Of a DNA stretch of 64,000 bases, positions 36,136-43,133 are shown in pieces. The stretch is from assembly GCF_001294205.1 (NCBI RefSeq), contig NZ_LAQT01000009.1, positions 62,001 through 126,000 of the forward strand. The letters run 5' to 3'. The stretch is from Amantichitinum ursilacus. Its GTDB lineage: Bacteria; Pseudomonadota; Gammaproteobacteria; Burkholderiales; Chitinibacteraceae. The notes beneath the pieces were generated by a model. It ran no database searches, had not been told where the DNA came from, and saw only the letters and a program-made list of their open reading frames with translations. Position numbers and translations under genes: made by a program. Numbering within the stretch: position 1 is the first letter of the stretch; each line of letters starts with the position of its first letter.

Positions 36136-36229
36136 TTTGTGAACGCTTCAGAAGATATTGCTATGGTGCAGGTGCGAAGAGAATGATTGGCAGCTAACGC
36201 GCCGCTATTTCCGTCCAAATTGACGCAGA

Positions 36230-36324
36230 GTTGGATGGGGGGCCTTTGTACCAAAGTGGATATTAAAAATCGTGATGCCGATTTTGATCTCAAGTGGCAC
36301 AGTGATTGTGCAACCCCGGAGTAA
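36230..36324 (+). pseudogene. Orphan toxin-tail remnant before the Imm5-like gene
   Basis: Charged, protein-like text KVDIKNRDADFDLKWHSD ends with TAA at 36322-36324, four bases before the next ATG. Immediately upstream, in a second frame, AELDGGPLY reads like its continuation, which implies a frameshift near 36250. It is very short, so confidence is limited. Confidence 0.35.
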
Positions 36325-36327
36325 ATA

Positions 36328-36966
36328 ATGACGACGACCCCATTACTTTTAAGTGGCGCCCTTGAGGCCGCAGTTCAGTCTATTACAGATGACGGTGAGC
36401 TAAGTTCAGTCGAGCGAAAGCGCCTGATGCAAATCATGGAGGATTTATCGGCTCGTGAGCATGTTGATGCAGGTTATTTGCGACGGGCGAGGCTAGCGTT
36501 GCTCTGTGCCAACGAGGTCCTGGATAAAATTCAACCGCATTCGCTGGTTTATTCTCAAGCGCTCTCGATGTTGCGCAATGGGCTTTCTGCTTTAGGCGGA
36601 AATTATGATCTTTTGAAATTACGTAACGACAACGGCGTGTTTCATACTGGCCTCATAGATCTTTTTGATTTTGGAGAAGCCGCATTTACATCTGTTTATG
36701 CTGGTATGGCGTGTTTCTCCGCCATTAACACGATTTTGTACGATGTAGATTTCGAATTAATGGGGCGTAGCGAGAAAGAAGTGCCCCCCGACGATTGGGA
36801 CGCGAGTTTTTACGCGGCGCTTGCTAAATCTGGAAGTGCCATTTGGGAGGGTAAAGGCGGCGGCGAACAGAGGAGAAAATTCTGGTTATGGTATTTGCAG
36901 ATTGGAATACCCCTTTGTTGGAACGTACAAATTCAACTTATAGACGTTATGCACGGGTTGAAATAA
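36328..36966 (+). CDS. Immunity protein, Imm5-like
   Basis: This is a 212-residue helical cytosolic protein with a GGAG site before the ATG. The C-terminal pattern, a long helix (FTSVYAGMACFSAINTILYD), a DDWDASFYAALA segment, and RRKFWLWYLQIGIP, is what I know from Imm-5-like immunity proteins. The N-terminal third carries a helix rich in R and L (GYLRRARLALLCANEVLDKI). It follows a short toxin tail. It is orphaned in the sense that no complete toxin precedes it. The next 180 bases contain no gene. Confidence 0.6.
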   Translation: MTTTPLLLSGALEAAVQSITDDGELSSVERKRLMQIMEDLSAREHVDAGYLRRARLALLCANEVLDKIQPHSLVYSQALSMLRNGLSALGGNYDLLKLRNDNGVFHTGLIDLFDFGEAAFTSVYAGMACFSAINTILYDVDFELMGRSEKEVPPDDWDASFYAALAKSGSAIWEGKGGGEQRRKFWLWYLQIGIPLCWNVQIQLIDVMHGLK

Positions 36967-37141
36967 GCATTGCGACAAATGAAGGTCGATGCTCATTTGT
37001 CTGCTGCGTGGCTGCCTGAAACCACCATTGAATATAGTGACCCCTTTGAGTCTATGAAGAAATATAAGATATAGAAAAAGCGGGATTGGAACGATATGCT
37101 CCAAGGCCGGGAAATAAGGAAGTTGGGCCAAGTGCCCAGAA

Positions 37142-37222
37142 CTGATCCAGGCCGGCCATAACCTGAGCATCAGCGGCGGCAGCCTGGCCAATATCGGCAG
37201 CACCATCACCGCCGGCAATGAC
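37142..37222 (+). repeat. Fragment D of cdiA (copy of about 24737-24820)
   Basis: CTGATCCAGGC and CGGCCATAACCTGAGCATC, through GGCAGCACCATCACCGCC, match the main cdiA almost base for base. The frame closes with TAA just before the toxin fragment that starts at 37234. Confidence 0.9.
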
Positions 37223-37233
37223 GCCAATTAAAT

Positions 37234-37561
37234 ATGAAAACTAGCGGTGGCTTGATTGGTGGAGTTCAGGGGCTTATTGGAACGTTAGGATCCAGTCCGT
37301 ATCCGGTCGGGAGCGTAAAAGACGTTCTGCTTGAATCGTTTGCCGGGCCGCATGATTTCTTGGCAAGCCTAACCGGTTACGATTCGTTGGGGAACCAGAT
37401 TTCGGGCTTTTACGGAGCTTCAGAAAACATTGTTTGAGATCCAGACTGATGTTGATATTCCACTGGCAAGTGTATTTTCTATTCCTACGTTTCTTAAACA
37501 ATACGGCAATAGCGTGACGAATATTCAGCAACAAATTGACAATAAGGATAAGTCAAAGTGA
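37234..37561 (+). pseudogene. Frameshifted second copy of the GPHDF toxin domain
   Basis: The first 60 codons (GSVKDVLLESFAGPHDF, LASLTGYDSLGNQ) align with the C-terminal toxin of the 31626 module. An extra T in the run 37408-37411 shifts the frame. After removing it, the sequence continues LQKTLFEIQTDVDIPLASVF, then IPTFLKQYG, to TGA at 37559-37561, matching the intact copy to its end. The frame as written stops early at 37435-37437. No secretion part is attached. The immunity gene overlaps the stop of the restored frame (GTGA). Confidence 0.8.
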
Positions 37562-38193
37562 TTTATAGAATTAGTTTGGTCGCTGCATTTGCGCTACTTA
37601 TTGCCCTGCAAGGGTGTGCGCATGCGCCGCCCCCATCAACGCGTGAGAAGAAAGTGGGGCCTGTAAGTCCAGATGGAGTATGCCCCCACCTGGAGGGGGG
37701 ATATGGGTTTATCGGAAGTTTGGTTCAGTTTTCTGGTAGTTTTCCAAAAAAAGTAGCTTTAAATTATGCTCTCCCTTCTTCAGATCTGGATGCGTTAGCG
37801 GAACTGGAAAAAAATTACAAAAGGTCAGATTCCGGACGGTACATCTTCCCTGAAGTCGTAAACATTACAACCCTCGGCCCGAGACAGTGGTCTCTGACTG
37901 TGAAATATCCGGATGGCCAGTCCCTTGGTAGTTATCAGATGCAATTAAATAACGATTCTAGATATATGTGTAACGAGGGAGTAATGACATGGGGAGGGCA
38001 CATCAACGGAAGGTCGGAGCTAGGGCCGAACACTATAAACTCTCGATCTTGGTTGTGGATTGATGAGTTTGGGGATTTAACGATTGAGCAGCATTTGAAT
38101 GTTGATATGAATCTGACGCTCTTACATGTGCCTACGGGGACTGCTCAGACCTATGCGGTTTATAAGTTTGTCCATTTAGAGGCCAAACAATAG
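37558..38193 (+). CDS. Lipoprotein immunity-like protein for the second GPHDF toxin copy
   Basis: A 211-residue precursor with GTG start overlapping the stop of the restored toxin frame. MIYRISLVAAFALLIALQGC is a lipoprotein signal with lipobox LQGC, so Cys20 would be lipidated. The mature domain resembles the 33867 product (CPHLEGGYGF, RYIFPEVV, SRSWLWIDEFGDL, LTLLHVPTGT). Same toxin, same type of exported partner, twice: this supports a toxin acting outside the cytosol. Residues after the Cys (AHAPPP) give no inner-membrane retention Asp, so outer-membrane sorting is possible. Family unknown. Confidence 0.72.
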   Translation: MIYRISLVAAFALLIALQGCAHAPPPSTREKKVGPVSPDGVCPHLEGGYGFIGSLVQFSGSFPKKVALNYALPSSDLDALAELEKNYKRSDSGRYIFPEVVNITTLGPRQWSLTVKYPDGQSLGSYQMQLNNDSRYMCNEGVMTWGGHINGRSELGPNTINSRSWLWIDEFGDLTIEQHLNVDMNLTLLHVPTGTAQTYAVYKFVHLEAKQ

Positions 38194-38911
38194 ACACGTC
38201 TGAATGTGTAAAGCCTTTATCTGCGTAGTTCTGCTGTATTTTCCTTTGGTTTAAAATCCCGCTGGTAGAAATAACTATATTCAATATGAAAAGGCGAAAT
38301 TGACCTCGGCACAGGCATAAGACTTAAAAGATGGCATACTACTGCGAACGCTTCGGAACGCCAGAATTGTTTTTCAAAACGGAGGGGGCATGCGAAACGG
38401 ATGGGTGCATCGAGATTGGGGTCTGCCCTAAGCTCTAAAGAGACTGAAACTCCGCTTTACTCTGAGCCATTTTCGGGATCGCCAACTGTGAGCGATTATC
38501 GCGGGATCCGATTTATTACCCATTGGGCAGAATTCCTGCGGTTTTTGATATCAAGGCTGGATTGGCATTTATCGCGTTGCCCTGAAGCGCGGATAACTAA
38601 CAGCGTAGTTTTGTATGCAGAAAAAGCGCGGCCATCGCAGCTACATTGCAATATTGTTATATCTATTTATACAAGTAAATATTTAGAAAATATATGATTT
38701 CATTTCAATTGTGATCAATAATTTTTAAATTAATAAATTAATAAATTAATAAATTAATAAATTAATAAAATGCGCCTTTTTGTCTTCACCTTGTCATGGG
38801 TGGTTTAAAAATATTCACGCTGATTGCCGGAGTGTGGGAAAAGAATTTGCGCCGGGAAACCTTTTGTTTTAATTCTTGTTCGTCCAATTATTTGAATAAT
38901 CTCTTCATGAT
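38194..38911 (+). other. 718-base region without convincing gene
   Basis: Low-GC DNA with only short frames on both strands. A 98-codon frame from 38401 has no ribosome site or family-like motif. The only structure seen is the 8-bp tandem repeat at 38725-38769. This is probably the decayed right border of the orphan array. Confidence 0.4.
38725..38769. repeat. 8-bp tandem repeat (TTAATAAA)n
   Basis: About five consecutive copies of the octamer TTAATAAA, ending in TAATAAAATG. Such AT-rich short tandem repeats can change length by slippage and may alter promoter spacing. The nearest gene start is about 140 bases downstream. Confidence 0.85.
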
Positions 38912-39517
38912 ATGAGGCTTATTTTGAAATATCAAACGGCACTATCTATTTTTGCGTCATGTTCGGCGCTATTAGGGTGCGCTCTGGCCCCCAGTAGCTA
39001 CAGCAACCTTCGTGCCGAAGAGCCGCTACCGGGCCCGAATGAATCAATTATCGTATTCGGCACGAATGCCACAAGAATGTGGTTGTATTTTTCCCCCGGA
39101 GCCTTTGAACCTGAAGATCGCGTTTTTACTCCGAGCGCGGGGTCACCTTTGATTTATACCGTGCCCTCTGCCGATGAACCCTATGTGGCGGTGCGCGTTC
39201 CGGCCAATACTTCGTATGTGCTCGGGAAAGCTCAATCCAAGGATGGATGGGCGACGATTAAACTTTCGTTTTGCCGCAAAACGCAAACGCTTGGCTTTAC
39301 AGCACCAGCGGGTAAAGTGCTGTACGTCGGGAATATGCAGTTCATACAATTGCCAAAAGAATCCGCAATGAGCCTTCCAACCTACAAGTTGGAGTACGTA
39401 GATGATTTTGAAGGTGCGCGGAAGTTTATGCGTTCGCATTATCCTGCATTAGTGCCCGCTCTTGAGTCTGGAGAGGGGTTTGTGGTCGGAGAAACCAAAG
39501 GAAATTGCTGGCGATAA
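38912..39517 (+). CDS. Hypothetical lipoprotein
   Basis: A 201-residue precursor with signal ALSIFASCSALLGC and lipobox LLGC at about residue 23. The mature part looks like an all-beta domain: IIVFGTNATRMWLYFSPGAF, EPYVAVRVPANTSYVLG, and AGKVLYVGNMQFI. It ends with a charged region and a C-terminal Cys. I do not recognise the family. The ATG has no clear ribosome site; the TTG at 38924 has GAGG six bases upstream and may be the true start. It stands alone between the orphan CDI array and nrdA, downstream of a tandem repeat. Confidence 0.6.
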   Translation: MRLILKYQTALSIFASCSALLGCALAPSSYSNLRAEEPLPGPNESIIVFGTNATRMWLYFSPGAFEPEDRVFTPSAGSPLIYTVPSADEPYVAVRVPANTSYVLGKAQSKDGWATIKLSFCRKTQTLGFTAPAGKVLYVGNMQFIQLPKESAMSLPTYKLEYVDDFEGARKFMRSHYPALVPALESGEGFVVGETKGNCWR

Positions 39518-39951
39518 CGAGCTTCTTGTCTGGGGCCGATGAGATTTTCATTAGTCGAACGCCTAGGACATGGTGGCGCGGGTCAAACCGAGTAAAGGTG
39601 AAGGCTGAAAACGGGCGGGCTGCAAAGCCCGCTGCCTGCAGCAGAAGCCCATTTGCACTTCGGATGTTTGTAAGTCATACATGCCTGAACGTGGCGAAGC
39701 GGAGGTTGAGAGGGGTGGCTCGCCCCATGCATAAACCATGCCCACCCCCGCCAGCGGCATGTCTCAAAACAGTGCCCGTTAGCACTTTCGACACACCTTT
39801 CCGCCTTTCAGCGGACTGTCTTTAAATCTTCATTTGCCGCTATCCCGCACAAAACAAGGCCTTAGGTGATGCCCCGGTCTGGCGCGTCCGTTTATCGTCT
39901 GCGGTGCGGGCCATAGCACACGCTTTTGCAGTTGCGCTAGCGGGGGCGTTT
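39518..39951. other. Intergenic region upstream of the nrdA promoter
   Basis: No convincing gene here. A perfect small hairpin GCGGGC-TGCAAA-GCCCGC lies at 39615-39632, without a T-run. A 106-codon frame from 39505 is rich in R, S and P and has no family-like features. Confidence 0.5.
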
Positions 39952-40000
39952 ACCCTAGTATTTGTGTCCATCAGGCGGGCTGACCACAAGATGTAGTGGT
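39952..40000 (+). promoter_or_regulatory. Pair of NrdR boxes upstream of nrdA
   Basis: CCACAAGATGTAGTGG (39984-39999) is a near-perfect palindrome matching the NrdR consensus ACACAAGATATAGTGT in 13 of 16 positions. ACCCTAGTATTTGTGT (39952-39967) matches the same consensus in reverse at 12 of 16. The centres are 32 bases apart, about three helical turns, as expected for the tandem boxes bound by the ATP/dATP-sensing repressor NrdR. Confidence 0.8.
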
Positions 40001-40030
40001 TATGCACAAACCGCCCCCAAGTTATTCACA
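40000..40030 (+). promoter_or_regulatory. Two DnaA boxes upstream of nrdA
   Basis: TTATGCACA (40000-40008) and TTATTCACA (40022-40030) both fit the DnaA box TTATNCACA exactly, in the same orientation and 22 bases apart. DnaA control of nrdAB is established in E. coli. Here the boxes abut the NrdR box. Confidence 0.75.
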
Positions 40031-40110
40031 ACCGCTCTGACACCAGTTCAAACCCTTGATTTACGGGGAAAAGAGCGGCAAATATCCCTGACCAGAAGGA
40101 AGTTTGCGCA

Positions 40111-43029
40111 ATGTATGCCACGCTGGAAAGCACTGCAGGAAGCCGTATGAACGATACCATCGACCCCACCGTGACCACTGACTACAGCCGCTACTCACAA
40201 TACAAAACCATCCGCCGCAATGGCGCCGTGGTGCCGTTTGAGCCGTCTAAGATTTCGGTGGCGGTGACGAAGGCGTATATCGCTGTTCATGGCAACCAGG
40301 CAGCGGCCAGCGCGGCCGTGCGTGAGCGCGTGGAAGCGCTGACCGAACAAGTGGTCAGCGCGCTGATGCGTCGCAAGCCCGAAGGCGGCGCGATCCATAT
40401 CGAAGACATTCAGGACCAGGTCGAACTGGCGCTGATGCGTTCGGGCGAGCACGATATCGCTCGCGCCTATGTGTTGTATCGCGAGCAACGTAAAGAAGAG
40501 CGCGCTTCGACCAAGCCGGCCGATGCCGCCGAAGCGCCGGGTGCGGCCATCAATGTGGTTTATGAAGATGGCACGCGTCGTCCGCTCGATATCGCCCGCC
40601 TGAAAGCGCTGATTGCGTCTTCCTGCCAGGGTCTGGAAAAAGAAACCAACGCTGCCGCCATTCTGGCCGAAACGCTGAAGAACCTGTACGACGGCGTGCC
40701 TGCGGAAGAAGTGCGCAAGTCGGCGATTCTGGCGGCGCGTGGTCGCATCGAAAACGATCCGGCCTACAGCTTTGTGACGGCGCGTCTGCTGCTCGACACC
40801 GCACGCCGCGAAGTGTTGGGCGAAGAGACCAGCCATGAAGAAATGGCCACTCGCTATGCCGACGCGTTCCCCAAGCTGATCAAGAAGGGTATCGAAAACG
40901 AGCTGCTGGACGAGAAGCTGGCCCAGTTTGATCTGGCCCGCTTGGGTGCTGCGCTGGACCACAGCCGTGACTTCAAGTTTGGCTATCTGGGTCTGCAAAC
41001 CCTGTACGACCGTTATTTCCTGCACGTGCACGGCACCCGCATCGAACTGCCGCAGGTGTTCTTTATGCGCGTGGCGATGGGTCTGTCGCTGAACGAAGTG
41101 GACCGCGAAGCGCGCGCTATCGAGTTCTATAACGTGCTGTCGACCTTCGACTTTATGTCGAGCACGCCGACGCTGTTCAACTCCGGTACGCGTCGTAGCC
41201 AGCTGTCCAGCTGCTATCTGACCACCGTGGCCGATGACCTGGAAGGCATTTACGAGGCGCTGAAAGAAAACGCCTTGTTGTCGAAATTTGCCGGTGGTCT
41301 GGGCAATGACTGGACGCCGGTGCGCTCGCTGGGTAGCCATATCAAGGGCACCAATGGCAAATCGCAAGGCGTGGTGCCGTTCCTGAAAGTGGTCAACGAT
41401 ACGGCCGTTGCAGTTAACCAGGGCGGCAAGCGCAAGGGCGCGGTGTGCGCTTACCTGGAAACCTGGCACGCGGACATCGAAGAATTCCTCGAACTGCGCA
41501 AGAACACCGGTGATGATCGTCGTCGTACCCACGACATGAACACCGCCAACTGGATTCCCGATCTGTTTATGCAGCGTGTGATGGAAGCGGGCGAATGGAC
41601 CTTGTTCTCGCCCGCCGAAGCCCCGGATCTGCACGACAAATACGGTAAAGAATTCGCTGAGGCTTACACCGCATACGAAGCCAAGGCTGCTCGTGGCGAA
41701 ATGCGCGTAGCCAAAAAGCTGCCGGCGCTGACGCTGTGGCGCAAGATGCTGACCATGCTGTTTGAAACCGGCCACCCGTGGATCACGTTTAAAGACCCGT
41801 GCAACATCCGCAGCCCGCAACAGCATATCGGCGTGGTTCACAGCTCCAACCTGTGCACCGAAATCACGCTCAACACCAACGATAGCGAAATCGCGGTATG
41901 TAACCTCGGTTCGGTGAACCTGGCTAACCATCTTAAGGATGGCAAGCTGGATGCTGAAAAAATCGGCCGCACCGTCAAGACCGCGATGCGCATGCTCGAT
42001 AACGTGATCGACATCAATTACTACGCCGTACGCAAGGCACGCAATTCCAACCTCAAGCATCGTCCGGTGGGTATGGGCCTGATGGCGTTCCAGGATTGTC
42101 TGCACACGCTGCGCATTCCGTACGCATCCGACGCCGCCGTGCAGTTTGCCGATGAATCGATGGAGTTGATCGCCTATCACGCTTACTGGGCTTCGACCGA
42201 GTTGGCGGAAGAGCGCGGCACCTACCCGAGCTACAAGGGCAGCCTGTGGGATCGTGGCATCCTGCCGCAAGATTCCAACCAGCTGCTGGCGGAAGAGCGC
42301 GGTGGTTATCTGGAAGTGGATACCAGCGAAAAACTGGACTGGGCACCGCTGCGCGAACGCATCGCCAAATACGGCATGCGCAACAGCAACTGCCTGGCGA
42401 TTGCCCCGACGGCCACCATCTCCAACATCGTGGGCGTGGATGCTTCGATCGAACCGACCTATCAGAACCTGTTTGTTAAATCGAACCTGTCGGGCGAGTT
42501 CACCGTTATCAACGAACATCTGGTGCACGATCTGAAAGAACGCGGTCTGTGGGACGAAGTGATGATCTCCGACCTCAAGTACTTTGATGGCTCGGTGGCC
42601 CGCATTGATCGCATCCCGCAAGATCTGCGCGAACAGTACGCCACTGCGTTTGAAATGGAACCGAAATGGCTGGTAGAAGCCGCTTCGCGTCGTCAGAAGT
42701 GGCTGGACCAGGCGCAAAGCCTGAACATCTACATGGCCGGCGCGTCGGGCAAAAAGCTGGACGATCTGTACAAGCTGGCCTGGTTGCGCGGCCTGAAAAC
42801 CACCTACTATCTCCGTACCCTGTCGGCGTCCAGCGCCGAGAAATCGACCGGCCGCGGTGGCGAACTGAACTCGGTGCCGGTTGATGGTGGCATCGCCGCC
42901 GCCAGCGCCGCTGCCCCGGCCGTGGTGGCCAGTGCCCCGACTCAAGCCTACGAGCCGGTGGTGGCTGAACCCGCAACCGACGCCAAGTTTTGCTCGATTG
43001 ACAATCCGGATTGCGAGGCTTGCCAGTAA
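40111..43029 (+). CDS. nrdA: Ribonucleoside-diphosphate reductase, alpha subunit (class I)
   Basis: This 972-residue large subunit reduces ribonucleotides to deoxyribonucleotides. Two ATP-cone regions occur at the N-terminus: one from KTIRRNGAVVPFEPSKI, a second from INVVYEDGTRRPLDI. The catalytic residues are visible: Cys368 in LSSCYLTT, N580-C582-E584 in NLCTEI, and Cys597 in AVCNLGS, with the radical-transfer tyrosines in the C-terminal KTTYYLRT. The tail ends NPDCEACQ, the thioredoxin-reducible Cys pair. The start at 40111 has GAAGGAAG 8 bases upstream; ATG 40147 with AGGA is an alternative. No nrdB follows; a strong terminator does. Probably repressed by NrdR and modulated by DnaA. Confidence 0.96.
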   Translation: MYATLESTAGSRMNDTIDPTVTTDYSRYSQYKTIRRNGAVVPFEPSKISVAVTKAYIAVHGNQAAASAAVRERVEALTEQVVSALMRRKPEGGAIHIEDIQDQVELALMRSGEHDIARAYVLYREQRKEERASTKPADAAEAPGAAINVVYEDGTRRPLDIARLKALIASSCQGLEKETNAAAILAETLKNLYDGVPAEEVRKSAILAARGRIENDPAYSFVTARLLLDTARREVLGEETSHEEMATRYADAFPKLIKKGIENELLDEKLAQFDLARLGAALDHSRDFKFGYLGLQTLYDRYFLHVHGTRIELPQVFFMRVAMGLSLNEVDREARAIEFYNVLSTFDFMSSTPTLFNSGTRRSQLSSCYLTTVADDLEGIYEALKENALLSKFAGGLGNDWTPVRSLGSHIKGTNGKSQGVVPFLKVVNDTAVAVNQGGKRKGAVCAYLETWHADIEEFLELRKNTGDDRRRTHDMNTANWIPDLFMQRVMEAGEWTLFSPAEAPDLHDKYGKEFAEAYTAYEAKAARGEMRVAKKLPALTLWRKMLTMLFETGHPWITFKDPCNIRSPQQHIGVVHSSNLCTEITLNTNDSEIAVCNLGSVNLANHLKDGKLDAEKIGRTVKTAMRMLDNVIDINYYAVRKARNSNLKHRPVGMGLMAFQDCLHTLRIPYASDAAVQFADESMELIAYHAYWASTELAEERGTYPSYKGSLWDRGILPQDSNQLLAEERGGYLEVDTSEKLDWAPLRERIAKYGMRNSNCLAIAPTATISNIVGVDASIEPTYQNLFVKSNLSGEFTVINEHLVHDLKERGLWDEVMISDLKYFDGSVARIDRIPQDLREQYATAFEMEPKWLVEAASRRQKWLDQAQSLNIYMAGASGKKLDDLYKLAWLRGLKTTYYLRTLSASSAEKSTGRGGELNSVPVDGGIAAASAAAPAVVASAPTQAYEPVVAEPATDAKFCSIDNPDCEACQ

Positions 43030-43052
43030 ACGGCAGCGTTACGTCATCCAGC

Positions 43053-43090
43053 AAAAAGCCCGACCGGGTTAAACCGGTCGGGCTTTTTTT
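43053..43090 (+). terminator. Terminator after nrdA
   Basis: A perfect long stem AAAAAGCCCGACCGG / CCGGTCGGGCTTTTT with a short loop, followed by further T. It would also work in the reverse direction. Confidence 0.95.
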
Positions 43091-43133
43091 GTGTCTGCCT
43101 GCAGGGTAGTGCTGCGGAGTTGATTGCCCACCT

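Noticed and set aside
38401-38697. 98-codon frame in the gap after the orphan array
   Set aside because: No ribosome site at the start, no recognisable motif, and it lies in decayed AT-rich DNA.
39505-39825. 106-codon frame downstream of the hypothetical lipoprotein
   Set aside because: It overlaps the lipoprotein end, and its R/S/P-rich composition and lack of motifs suggest non-coding DNA.
40195-42945. 916-codon open frame antisense to nrdA
   Set aside because: It mirrors the conserved nrdA reading frame, has no ribosome site or recognisable motif, and its length is explained by codon bias.
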